A program made the translations under genes and the position numbers. A stretch of 64,000 nucleotides of DNA from Rhodoferax lithotrophicus (GTDB taxonomy: Bacteria; Pseudomonadota; Gammaproteobacteria; Burkholderiales; Burkholderiaceae_C): the NCBI RefSeq assembly GCF_019973615.1, contig NZ_AP024238.1:1488001-1552000 (forward strand), in the 5' to 3' direction. This document shows positions 1-8,050 of this stretch, piece by piece; the stretch's first letter is position 1; each line of letters starts with the position of its first letter. The notes beneath the pieces were generated by a model. It saw nothing but the letters and a program-made list of their open reading frames with translations. It was not told the origin of the DNA and did not search any database.

Positions 1-1
1 T

Positions 2-679
2 CTGGATTTTGGCGAAAGCAGCGTGATTGGTGACCGCGCTTTTGCGCGTGATCCGCGCGTGGTCAGCCTGCTGGCCAAAAGCCTGATGCACGGCCTGCAC
101 TTGAGCGGCATGGCCAATTGCGGCAAACATTTTCCGGGGCACGGCTTTGTGGCGGCCGACTCCCACACCGACATTCCTGTGGACAAACGCAGCCTCAAAG
201 CCATTCTGGCCGACGATGCCCAACCCTATAACTGGCTGGGCATGGCCCTGGCCAGCGTGATGCCCGCGCATGTGATCTACCCCAAAGTGGATAAGCGCCC
301 GGCGGGTTTTTCCGGCAAATGGCTGGGTGATATTCTGCGCGGTCAGCTGCAATTTACCGGCGCGGTGTTCAGCGACGACCTGTCCATGGCCGGGGCCCGG
401 ATGCTGGACGGCCAAGCCGTCAGCACCACTCAGGCCGCCATTGCCGCCTTGAATGCCGGGTGCGACATGGTGCTGCTGTGTAACCAGTCGCTAGGGGATG
501 GGCTGGAGGTTGACACGCTCATCAACGGCCTGACCGAAGCCCAGCTCAAGGGTGAATGGCAGGCGCAGGATGACAGTGAAATTCGCCGTCGCGCCCTGTT
601 GCCCCGAAGCCCGGCTACCACCTGGGATGCACTGATGGTGCAGCCCGCTTACATGCAGGCGCTGGATCAACTGCCCTGA
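2..679 (+). CDS. nagZ: beta-N-acetylhexosaminidase NagZ, C-terminal part
   Basis: Cytoplasmic glycoside hydrolase family 3 enzyme that removes GlcNAc from anhydro-muropeptides during peptidoglycan recycling. The reading frame is open at the left window edge, so the N-terminal part lies outside. Seen: the family hallmark KHFPGHG followed by DSH, which carries the acid/base Asp-His dyad, and SDDLSMAGA, which holds the nucleophile aspartate. The first residues visible (LDFGESSVIGDRAF) match the usual region just before the KHFPGHG block. No sign of damage. The identification is firm; only the start is missing. Confidence 0.95.
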   Translation: MDFGESSVIGDRAFARDPRVVSLLAKSLMHGLHLSGMANCGKHFPGHGFVAADSHTDIPVDKRSLKAILADDAQPYNWLGMALASVMPAHVIYPKVDKRPAGFSGKWLGDILRGQLQFTGAVFSDDLSMAGARMLDGQAVSTTQAAIAALNAGCDMVLLCNQSLGDGLEVDTLINGLTEAQLKGEWQAQDDSEIRRRALLPRSPATTWDALMVQPAYMQALDQLP

Positions 680-685
680 TGAAGT

Positions 686-913
686 TCAGGGTGCGCGGTG
701 CAGCCGGGGCGCAGACAGCGCCACAATCATGTCGCTGCTGGCGGCATCCACATTGGGGTGGGTTTTGAGCAGGTTGCCAGCGGCCATTTGTTTGCGCAAA
801 TCCTGCAGGTCTTTCACCGAGGGGGCAACCTTGATTTGGGCAATGGCAGCGGTGCTGTTGCCCCCTTTGATCAGGGCCATGACTTTGGTGGCCCAGACGC
901 TTTGACGTGACAT
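686..913 (-). CDS. hypothetical 75-aa protein
   Basis: Small protein of unknown function, convergent with nagZ and divergent from yciH. A longer reading frame begins at 967, but the ATG at 913 (MSRQSVWATK) is preferred because it is preceded by an AAGGAATC ribosome site and because the sequence upstream of it is a dispersed repeat. The protein is basic at its N-terminus, with no signal peptide, membrane segment or cysteine motif. The codon use looks like that of its core neighbours. No function is assigned. Confidence 0.6.
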   Translation of the reverse strand: MSRQSVWATKVMALIKGGNSTAAIAQIKVAPSVKDLQDLRKQMAAGNLLKTHPNVDAASSDMIVALSAPRLHRAP

Positions 914-938
914 GGATGATTCCTTTGTTTGATTTTGT

Positions 939-1000
939 AAGCTATTTTGGCATATTGTGCTTGTCAAATAAGCGCAAGCAGCTATGAAAAATAGAGCATC
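939..1000 (-). repeat. dispersed Comamonadaceae-type repeat, copy 1
   Basis: Imperfect palindromic element between the 75-aa gene and yciH. On the minus strand it reads 'catagctgcttgcgcttatt' and continues to an 'aaaatagctta' end. At least ten relatives lie in this window (near 1810, 2366, 14901, 23259, 45957, 46628, 55830, 60609, 61462 and 61735), both between and inside genes. Confidence 0.7.
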
Positions 1001-1022
1001 TTAACCCTTGTAGACCCGCATC

Positions 1023-1385
1023 ATGAAATCCAAACTCATCAGCAGTGGCTTGGTGTACAGCACCGACAGTGGCCGCATGTGTCCCGATTGCCGCCAACCG
1101 GTGGCCGCCTGCCAATGCCGTGCGGCCCAATCGAGACCCCGCGGTGATGGCATTGTGCGCGTCTCGCGCGAAACCAAAGGCCGTGCCGGCAAAGGGGTCA
1201 CCCTGGTCAAAGGGCTTGATGTGGACGATGCCGCGCTGGTGGCCCTGGGCAAGCAGCTCAAAACTGCCTGTGGCTCAGGTGGCACGGTGAAAGAAGGCGT
1301 GATTGAAGTGCAGGGCGACCATGTGGAGCGTGTCATGGCGCTGCTGCAAGCCCAGGGGCACAAGGTCAAACGCGCCGGAGGTTAA
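1023..1385 (+). CDS. yciH: SUI1/YciH family translation factor-like protein
   Basis: 120-aa protein of the eIF1/SUI1 family (YciH in bacteria), thought to influence start-codon selection or stress-linked translation. Seen: a cysteine-rich N-terminal part (CPDCRQPVAACQC) and a SUI1 core with GVTLVKGL at about 60-67 and CGSGGTVKEGVIEVQGDH towards the end, which is the conserved basic/glycine loop of the family. Full length for the family. Only three bases separate it from the DUF3820 gene, so the two are probably co-transcribed. Confidence 0.92.
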   Translation: MKSKLISSGLVYSTDSGRMCPDCRQPVAACQCRAAQSRPRGDGIVRVSRETKGRAGKGVTLVKGLDVDDAALVALGKQLKTACGSGGTVKEGVIEVQGDHVERVMALLQAQGHKVKRAGG

Positions 1386-1388
1386 ACG

Positions 1389-1598
1389 ATGAACCCCGAA
1401 GACCTGCAACTGCTGGTGACCCGCACCATGCCCTTTGGCAAATACAAGGGCCGCCTGATTGCCGACCTGCCGGGCGACTACCTGCGCTGGTTTGTGCGCG
1501 AAGGTGTGCCCAAGGGTGAAACCGGCCGCCTGATTGCCCTGATGCACGAGATTGACCACAACGGGCTGAGCGATTTGCTCAAGCCACTGCGGAAGTAA
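1389..1598 (+). CDS. DUF3820 family protein
   Basis: 69-aa protein matching DUF3820, sometimes labelled a putative quorum-sensing-regulated virulence factor; its biochemical role is unknown. Seen: MPFGKYKG near residue 14 and LPGDYLRWFVREG in the middle, the two conserved stretches of the family. It directly follows yciH with a three-base gap, and a Gly-rich ribosome site (GGAGG) overlaps the yciH end. It is the last clearly core gene before the accessory island. Confidence 0.85.
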   Translation: MNPEDLQLLVTRTMPFGKYKGRLIADLPGDYLRWFVREGVPKGETGRLIALMHEIDHNGLSDLLKPLRK

Positions 1599-2020
1599 AA
1601 ATCAACTCCCGGCAGATTGAAGCCTACAAACCGATGTGATTGCCAAGCTGCTGCAAAGACAGTTTGATGTTTTCTTTGATAGATCGTTCATTTGCGATGC
1701 GCAGCTGGGCATGCCGCCATCTTGGACTGCAGTTTTGGCATCTGTGAAGAGTCCTACTGGGTAGCCTTGCAAGTCATTCAGCGTGGTTGCATGGAGATTT
1801 ATGCTCTGTTATTCATAGCTTCTTACGCCTTCTGGATAGGCGTAAGAAGCCATTTTTACTCCTGGATTCAACTCACTGGCAAAAGATGGGGAGCTTGATC
1901 ACTTGGAGCGCTTGAACCCATTGCTTGACACCGGTGAAGATGCCATTGGCCTGGCGTTGATGGACGAACAACTGCCCAGCGTGTGCGCACACGCAAGGCC
2001 GCAGCAGATGCCGGTGCGCT
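1599..2020. other. decayed intergenic DNA at the left border of the island
   Basis: No convincing intact gene. Around 1810-1856 lies a divergent copy of the dispersed repeat, with arms 'cttacgcc' and 'ggcgtaag' forming a strong hairpin. The stretch 1876-2020 has coding-like composition but no recognisable product; it runs into the hipA remnant that follows. Confidence 0.5.
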
Positions 2021-2294
2021 ATGACCGCAGCAGCGTTCAAGCAACAAGTGAGGGGGTGCATCGGCAAAGCCGGGCAAAGCGTGGGGCAGCTCACCTATGT
2101 GAAAGACGGTGCGCGTGAATACGCCGCCTTTGCCTACAACGACACAAGTGCTGGCGCAGGTCTACGCTGCAGTGCGTGACTGGCGCACCCTGGCACTGAG
2201 CCCCGAGGTGGGGCTGCTTGCCAAAGAGCTTGATGACTTTGCGCCGACGTTTGAGTATGCGCAGATGGATGCGGCGCGGGGGCTGATTGGGTGA
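2021..2294 (+). pseudogene. hipA-like kinase remnant with internal deletion
   Basis: Two pieces resembling the ends of a HipA-family toxin kinase (normally about 400-440 aa) are joined with the middle missing. First frame, from ATG 2021: a short N-terminal piece containing VGQLTYVKDGAREYAAFAYN, which resembles the HipA N-terminal domain. From about 2145 the signal shifts frame and continues as VYAAVRDWRTLALSPEVGLL ... FEYAQMDAARGLIG, which resembles the HipA C-terminal tail. The kinase catalytic core is absent and the frame is broken, so it cannot be functional. The assignment rests on remembered family patterns. Confidence 0.5.
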
Positions 2295-2977
2295 TGCCGT
2301 GGGTGTCTGGGGTGTTTGGTGAGAGTAGAAACAGGCTGGAAACGCAAGATTGGTGTTGCAAATATTGCTATGTATTTAAAAGCTATTTGCGTACGTATTT
2401 ATTGGGATTGAGGCTGTTTTCTATAAATCTTTTTCCTGGGTGATGTCTGCACCCGCTTTAGGCTGGTTCCGGTCATTGACGCGGTGCTTCAGTAGGCCAA
2501 ATAAGCAGCGGTTGCAGTCATAGAGATTTTGGCGGTGAACGACTCCTGAAGGCTGACAGAAGCCATTGGAATGTTGACTGCCATGGTCGTCCACCGACCC
2601 ATTGCTGACGTAGAGACCGATGAATTGCTCGCCTGACAGCGGTCATTCATGTGCACTCGAATGCAGATCATGGATGCCCACTCCATGGGAGCTCACTCTG
2701 CATAGTGTGATTTCACTTGATAGCTCATTACAGCCCCTCAAGCGACAATATCGAAAGGTCAGCAAGGCTGATCGCAGCCTGTCAACTTTAGCAAGCAAGT
2801 GACCGTTCACCTGAGTAGTGGACATTGCTAGGATTTGCTTTCCAATGAGCGCTACGATTCGTCAATTGTTTTCCATGGCGACTATGCTCGAACTGTTTCG
2901 GAGATCGCCAAAGGTAAAAAGAACGCAGTACAGGTATATTCTGTATAACGTACTCCTTGCTGTTCCGTTTGACACAC
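2295..2977. other. non-coding or degraded stretch before the GHKL gene
   Basis: No supported gene in about 680 bases. A weak dispersed-repeat copy is visible near 2366-2430. A short open frame of about 37 codons ending at 2949 (N-E-R-Y-D-S-S-I-V-F-H-G-D-Y...) reads like protein but has no good start and may be the tail of a lost gene. The promoter for the GHKL gene is expected here; none was recognised with confidence. Confidence 0.4.
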
Positions 2978-4168
2978 ATGACCCCACATCTGCCCGTCGA
3001 AATCCAATTGCCATTCGGCTTAACCGACGAGCATTTGGACTTGCGCGTGATCTGTAAGGCAAAGACACCTGTAGTTCTGGAGATACCGACTGATTTCGAT
3101 GAGCAACTTGACGGTTCCAAAGGAACGTTTGGCGAGGTTTTCGCGATCCAGATTGTTTTGACCTTAGTCAGGTCAAAAGTCCCACTGTCCATACGCTGGT
3201 CTTCTGACACTGTCGCCGCACTCATTGCTTCCTCTGCAACGCAGCCACTCGTAGCGGTGCTCGTCTCGATCGAGGGAGCTCGGCATCAGATTAGCGGCGC
3301 CATTGCCGAGGCAGAGTTGCTTAAGCTGCTGACCGATGCCAGGAAGTTGCTTGCGAAATACAGACTCCAAGCGGACTTCTTCTCAGACCGTCAAATTGTG
3401 CTGTGCACAGACAGCCGGGGCTATTCATACCCTCCTGACTTGTACGAGGCAGAGGCGCGACTTAGGAGTCGTGAAGATTTTGAGGGCTTGATACAAGACA
3501 TTTTGTTCGGACAGATGGCTAACATATCTGAAGCGACTGAGGCGTATCGTTTTTCGTCTGCCCTTGGCGTCATCGTTGCGGAGCTATTTGAGAACTCACA
3601 TATTCACGGCAGATTCGATCTCGCGGGGGCATTGCTTAAGCCAGATGCCATGCGCGGCTTAGTGTTCAAGCGAATCAAATTTGATTTGCCGGTAACTGTG
3701 AATATTGATGGCAGACAGAAGGCAACAATGCAGATTAAAGACTGTTTGGAGATCTCTGTCTTTGACACTGGGGTTGGGTATCTCCAATCTTTCACACGCG
3801 AGCCCTTTACCGATGAGACAGATCTCGGATATGAATGGAAGGTCCTGCACAACTGTCTTGAGCGACATCACAATCCTGAAATCAGAGATGTACGGGCGTC
3901 GCATCGTGGCATGGGGTTGGCGGAAGTATTGCGGGCTCTGCAGCAACTTCAGGGCCGTATTGAAGTTCGTACCGGTCGCTTGTTTGCGCAACGCACCTTT
4001 CTACCGGGCGAGTTACAAGCGCAAATGCAGCCACTTTCTTCCCCTTTAGCCTACAGAAGGCAGCCGATACCGAAGATGTTGGACTACCAGAAGAAGTACG
4101 TTGGCGTTCCCTCCAAGCACGATCCTGTTGTCGGCACAGCCGTCCGCGTGATCGTTCCGCTCAAGTGA
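2978..4168 (+). CDS. stand-alone GHKL (histidine-kinase-like) ATPase protein
   Basis: 396-aa protein with a GHKL ATPase fold but no dimerisation/phosphoacceptor helix and no sensor domain. Seen, counting from the ATG at 2978: N-box VAELFENSHIHG at about 200-211, G1 box FDTGVG at about 262-267 and G2 box HRGMGL at about 309-314. The first 195 residues are not recognised; the last 70 end in a beta-rich tail. The open frame also allows TTG starts at 2957 and 2969; no clear ribosome site decides. It is followed after seven bases by the 113-aa frame and the PRTase-like gene, so it forms an operon with them. By eye it is more AT-rich than the core genes. Likely a switch or sensor ATPase of a conflict system; the function is inferred. 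Confidence 0.7.
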   Translation: MTPHLPVEIQLPFGLTDEHLDLRVICKAKTPVVLEIPTDFDEQLDGSKGTFGEVFAIQIVLTLVRSKVPLSIRWSSDTVAALIASSATQPLVAVLVSIEGARHQISGAIAEAELLKLLTDARKLLAKYRLQADFFSDRQIVLCTDSRGYSYPPDLYEAEARLRSREDFEGLIQDILFGQMANISEATEAYRFSSALGVIVAELFENSHIHGRFDLAGALLKPDAMRGLVFKRIKFDLPVTVNIDGRQKATMQIKDCLEISVFDTGVGYLQSFTREPFTDETDLGYEWKVLHNCLERHHNPEIRDVRASHRGMGLAEVLRALQQLQGRIEVRTGRLFAQRTFLPGELQAQMQPLSSPLAYRRQPIPKMLDYQKKYVGVPSKHDPVVGTAVRVIVPLK

Positions 4169-4175
4169 GGTAACG

Positions 4176-4517
4176 ATGCGTGCACTCAGTCTTTCAACAC
4201 GGTTTCGTGAAGGAGCTTTCGAAGGTACGGCATGTCTGCTTGTTTATGACGAGCTGGAGATATCAGCTGCGGCAATTAGCTCGGATGTCCGTGACTTACT
4301 CGATTCCCGGCCAAACACATCGTGGATATACGTCTTGGCACCTTATCTCGCTGAATCATTGGTTCTCGAAGCCGCGCTCAATGAGCAAGTAATCGGGCGC
4401 GCTGGAGAACAGGTTTGGGTGCTCTCCTATCGAGAGAGACAAGGGCAGCTAGGTAGGGTATGCGGATTGGACACAATGGCTCCTCTCAAGTGGAGGAGAT
4501 GCTGCCCATTGAACTGA
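4176..4517 (+). CDS. 113-aa frame, possibly the N-terminus of the PRTase-like protein
   Basis: Starts seven bases after the GHKL stop with a GAGGTAACG ribosome site. The first 90 or so residues read like real protein (FEGTACLLVYDELEIS, WIYVLAPYLAESLVLEAAL), while the last 20 or so, which overlap the next frame, look like out-of-frame sequence. Either it is a separate small subunit or it is the front of the following protein, joined by a -1 shift near 4450-4457. The 58-base overlap with the next frame is far longer than normal translational coupling, which favours one split protein (a sequencing indel, a true frameshift mutation or a programmed shift). Function unknown. Confidence 0.5.
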   Translation: MRALSLSTRFREGAFEGTACLLVYDELEISAAAISSDVRDLLDSRPNTSWIYVLAPYLAESLVLEAALNEQVIGRAGEQVWVLSYRERQGQLGRVCGLDTMAPLKWRRCCPLN

Positions 4518-6391
4518 AGCACGGTTGGCTTTTTGATTTGTTCGACATGTCCAAAGGTAAAATCACGGCCCCCCCAGGGGTTCATTTTGGAAAAGCCTCG
4601 CGCAAGCACTCAACGGTATTCTTGCGGGCGAGCAACGCTATCTTGTCGACCAAGGCTTCAGGCCTTCTTGCATTCTTCTTGATCGCTGCTTTACCCAAGC
4701 AAGGTGTACGTCGTGTCCTGGTAGACACGGCACCTTTGTTATCTGTGGCCCAAGCTCTACTGCGGGTGACAGCAGTGTATGGATTTTGGTCGCAGAGTCC
4801 TCCCGCGTCTTCGTTCAGCTCGTATGGTGGTCTTGACGCTCTATCGCGTCTGAATAAGCAAGACCTCGTGATCATTTCCGCATCGACCTCAGGCGGACTT
4901 GCTACGCGGTTGATCGACCTGGGTGCCTCAGCTCCTTTGGTGGTCACTTTGTTCTCTCTGGCGGAATCCTTGAATGGGACTGATAGTCCAATCATCTGTG
5001 ACCTTGCCTATAAACCTGGACGAACGTTCGGCTACTTGCCCATAGAGAATCAGACGCAAGGCTCTTGCCAATGGTGTGATAAAGGCTACCTGTTGGCACC
5101 TTTGGAGGGGGATCAATTTCTTCTTGAGAAGCGCTCCGTCAAACGCCTTCGCATCAGTAAACCAGATCAAACAGCCGAGGCGAGAAAGCTCCTGGAGAGA
5201 TGGACACGCCGGGGCTACTTCAAGCTTGTTCCTTACGGGAGCATTGCTCCAAAGAGTCATCTTGTATTTGATGCTGACCTGGCAATTAAGGACGACAACG
5301 ATCTACGAGCAAAGTTGGTACGGCACCTGCGACGGTACGCACCCACGCCACTCCAGATCGTGGTACTCATTGGGTTGACTGATGCCACTTATGAAGGATT
5401 GATTGCTGACGCCGGATTGACATCGATCTACGCTGAAGCAGAGGTCATTGATGTTGGGCAAGTTTCAACGATGCAGGCGAAGCATGGCGCTGGTGTGTTG
5501 GTACTGGTTGGCAGTCTGAACGACCATGCGCTCATCCGAGGGATAAATGCGCAACTGAGAACGAAGGCATCTCATGGTTGTGTAACCTACCTTGCGGCTT
5601 TTACCTTTGCCGACTCAAAGAAGAACTTGACCGACCTGGAGATGTTTCTTACCTATGGGGAACATGGCAAAGAGACATTCACATTCAAGTCTGCAGAGAA
5701 CTTGTTTTTGCCGTGGCGTGCGGCAGAACGTAGTTCCTGGGATGATGAGCGCGCGTTGCTGCAACAGATCAAGAGTGAATCGCAGCTTGCGCCCGAACTG
5801 GCGACTCGACTTGATTTGCTGGAATCGGCGGGTGTAATGGACGGCACGCTTTTTTTGCCTGGGAAAGACAATAGGACATTGACTATTGCGCCTGACTTTG
5901 TTTACCTCGATACCGAGTTTGAACGTGAGAAAATTTCTCAGGCGGACATCTTCCTTGTTGTTAGCAACTTGCTGGCAGTCGCGCGCATGGGGGGCTTGCA
6001 AAGCGGACTACCTCAGACGCATCATCAGTGGGCGCAAAGCGTCTACGGACAAGTTCTGATCGACCTTCCAACAGTTTGCCCACGTAATTTTCGTGATTAC
6101 AACGACGCGGTCCTGAGAGCCAGTTTTATTCGCGCAGCAAGTAAGCAGGAGCTGAACTATGCAGTCGACGAAGACTGCAGCGGGGAGGTCCTTGATGTCT
6201 TACTCGCAGAGTTGGCATCATGGCCTAACGACAAGGGTGACTCTCTTCCTGAGCTTCTAATGGCCCTTGCGACCGGACGTCTTCAGCTAATGGCTGCAGA
6301 TGAGGCGAGATTGATCGCGAATCTGAATACCACTGAATTGCCTGACTACCTTGTGCAACTCAGAGATGCCTGGATTAAGAGACGAGCTTGA
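4460..6391 (+). CDS. large phosphoribosyltransferase-like protein, partner of the GHKL ATPase
   Basis: 643-aa frame from ATG 4460; an alternative ATG at 4499 is preceded closely by GGAGGAG. The N-terminal third looks like a PRTase fold: PPGVHFGKASRKHS at about 38-51 resembles the substrate hood of OMP-type PRTases, and DLVIISASTSGGLATRLI at 135-152 has the shape of the PRPP loop. A Cys180 ... Cys203-x-x-Cys206 set may bind a metal. A second Rossmann-like stretch lies at about 298-365 (QIVVLIGLTDATYEGLI; VLVLVGSLNDHALI), perhaps a tandem PRTase. The last 200 residues are helical and unrecognised. Co-transcribed with the GHKL gene. It lacks the classic acidic pair of active PRTases at the loop, so it may bind nucleotide without catalysis. 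Assignment by eye only. Confidence 0.5.
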   Translation: MRIGHNGSSQVEEMLPIELKHGWLFDLFDMSKGKITAPPGVHFGKASRKHSTVFLRASNAILSTKASGLLAFFLIAALPKQGVRRVLVDTAPLLSVAQALLRVTAVYGFWSQSPPASSFSSYGGLDALSRLNKQDLVIISASTSGGLATRLIDLGASAPLVVTLFSLAESLNGTDSPIICDLAYKPGRTFGYLPIENQTQGSCQWCDKGYLLAPLEGDQFLLEKRSVKRLRISKPDQTAEARKLLERWTRRGYFKLVPYGSIAPKSHLVFDADLAIKDDNDLRAKLVRHLRRYAPTPLQIVVLIGLTDATYEGLIADAGLTSIYAEAEVIDVGQVSTMQAKHGAGVLVLVGSLNDHALIRGINAQLRTKASHGCVTYLAAFTFADSKKNLTDLEMFLTYGEHGKETFTFKSAENLFLPWRAAERSSWDDERALLQQIKSESQLAPELATRLDLLESAGVMDGTLFLPGKDNRTLTIAPDFVYLDTEFEREKISQADIFLVVSNLLAVARMGGLQSGLPQTHHQWAQSVYGQVLIDLPTVCPRNFRDYNDAVLRASFIRAASKQELNYAVDEDCSGEVLDVLLAELASWPNDKGDSLPELLMALATGRLQLMAADEARLIANLNTTELPDYLVQLRDAWIKRRA

Positions 6392-6727
6392 TTTCAGTCA
6401 GTCCGCATGCTGGCGGTGATGAAGTCGAGCATTGCCATCGCAGCCAGGGTAAGCGGATATCACCGAACGTCACAGATCAGCACTAAACGCCAAACGCGGA
6501 ACTGGAACTCAGAGAGTGCAAACTAGTAGGCTGTCGGCGCCGACTCCGATTTGAGCCTCGCGCCGACCGTCAATTGAGCCATCAAAAAGTCAGGTGATCG
6601 GCCTCAGCCTTGACGATCTGAGTCTACCAACTGGCTCATTGCACACCCGGCAGGTGGCTCAAATCAGCGTCAGCACCAACAGCTGGGGTCGGGCCGTCCC
6701 AGTCCATCCATCTTTCGAGGGCGTCTC
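6392..6727. other. convergent intergenic stretch
   Basis: About 340 bases between the PRTase-like gene and the convergent nuclease gene. No open frame, transposase trace or strong terminator hairpin was recognised. It may mark the junction between two separately acquired modules. Confidence 0.4.
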
Positions 6728-8047
6728 CTAATCGTCGCGGTCCCAAACGTCTCGGACGCTCCTCCACTCTGCCATTTGGTCCTCGTCAAACATGAAGCGG
6801 CCGGCTACCTCACCCTCGGTTCCCGGCTCAGCGAGCGGAAGGAACCTTTCCAGCGATGCCGACAGGAACGCAGCGTTCTCCTCCACGAACCAGCGTAAAG
6901 ACAGGAATTCGTGGGCAACGCGTAGGAAGTGCTGCTCTGAGACACGGAAAACGCCAGCCGAGAAGTCCACTGCGTCCCGCGAGATCTGAAATGCCCAGGT
7001 GCCGTCGAATAGAACCACCGCATGGACGCCAGCCTGGCGGAACAGCTCCTTTGCGTGCATCACGTCGACCACTACGAAGATGAGCACCTCCTGCTGGATG
7101 AACGCCAGCGTGTTGCCGGTGTCCAGCGTCAGCGTGAAGGGCAGCATGTGCCACCACGTCGGCTCCGGCGTGAGATGCACCACCAGGCGTCCCTTACCCA
7201 AGAACGGCAACAGCGACTCATCCAGAACGGATGTCTCCTGCCCTTGCTCGAGGCGTGCCACCTGGACTGCGATGTACCACAGGCCTGTCTCAGGCTCCGC
7301 CATGGAAGTGCCGTTCAGCATGGCTTGGCGGATGCAGTTGTTCATCACTCCCTCGTAGGTCGCCTCATCCACAAGGAGCTCGGTTCGCCTGACGTTGGGC
7401 ACCCCCCGGAAGTTATCAGCACAGTCGTTCCGATAGAAGTCGGCGAGCTCCTGCAGCTGGCCAACCTGACGCTGGGGCCGCTCGCGCTTCGTGCGAGAGG
7501 ACTTAACCTCGATGGGCACTGGGTCAGGGCCGCCCATTGCACACACGTCGCCGTGCCGAATGATGTTGGTGATGTCGGCGAGCAGAACCGGCACGCCGGC
7601 CCTGATACCACTGCAGAGCACGCGGTACTCGCGTGCGAAGCCCTTCTTCCCCGTCATGAAGCCGGGTTGCTGCTTGGCCTCGTACTTCTCGTCAAACATG
7701 AGGTGCTTCAGCGCGTACTTCGACTGGTACGTGAAGGCAATTCCATCGCCGAAGCAGCGGAGCAAGAACAAGACCTCGTGGAGGTCGTCGACTCGATTGT
7801 CGATGCCGGCCGTCAATGCCTTGACCGCAACGGCGCGGTCCTTCGGCAGCCTGGACTTAGCCTTCATCCGAGTCAGCCGATGACGCGCACGCTTCAGCCG
7901 CAGGACGCGACGTTCGACCCTCAGGACTGCCCGTATCAGCTGTCGCTGCAGCTCGTGCAGCGGGCCCAGCTCCTTCGCGTCCCGCTGGAGATCCTTAAGC
8001 TGCAGTGACAGGTCGCGGAACAGCTCCTGATACCTCGGGAAGCGCAT
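6728..8047 (-). CDS. PD-(D/E)XK nuclease-like protein, second gene of a HEPN-like/nuclease pair
   Basis: 439-aa protein. Residues 10-75 are strongly helical and basic, probably a coiled coil. The core looks like a restriction-type nuclease: G-D167 in HGDVCAMGG, then PIE180-V-K182-SS, giving D...ExK, followed by QVGQLQELADFY, whose glutamines fit the usual post-ExK helix. The remaining 230 residues (TWWHMLPFTLTLDTGN, VLIFVVVDVMHAKELF) are unrecognised. It begins three bases after the stop of the 481-aa gene, so the two are one transcript. Expected role: a nucleic-acid-cutting effector of a defence pair; this is inference from motif and context. Confidence 0.6.
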   Translation of the reverse strand: MRFPRYQELFRDLSLQLKDLQRDAKELGPLHELQRQLIRAVLRVERRVLRLKRARHRLTRMKAKSRLPKDRAVAVKALTAGIDNRVDDLHEVLFLLRCFGDGIAFTYQSKYALKHLMFDEKYEAKQQPGFMTGKKGFAREYRVLCSGIRAGVPVLLADITNIIRHGDVCAMGGPDPVPIEVKSSRTKRERPQRQVGQLQELADFYRNDCADNFRGVPNVRRTELLVDEATYEGVMNNCIRQAMLNGTSMAEPETGLWYIAVQVARLEQGQETSVLDESLLPFLGKGRLVVHLTPEPTWWHMLPFTLTLDTGNTLAFIQQEVLIFVVVDVMHAKELFRQAGVHAVVLFDGTWAFQISRDAVDFSAGVFRVSEQHFLRVAHEFLSLRWFVEENAAFLSASLERFLPLAEPGTEGEVAGRFMFDEDQMAEWRSVRDVWDRDD

Positions 8048-8050
8048 AGC

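Noticed and set aside
2489..2686. 65-codon minus-strand frame
   Set aside because: Low-complexity Ser/Thr/Met content, no start signal and no recognisable family.
7022..8008. 328-codon plus-strand frame
   Set aside because: Opposite the PD-(D/E)XK gene, which has a clear motif and operon partner; the plus frame has neither.
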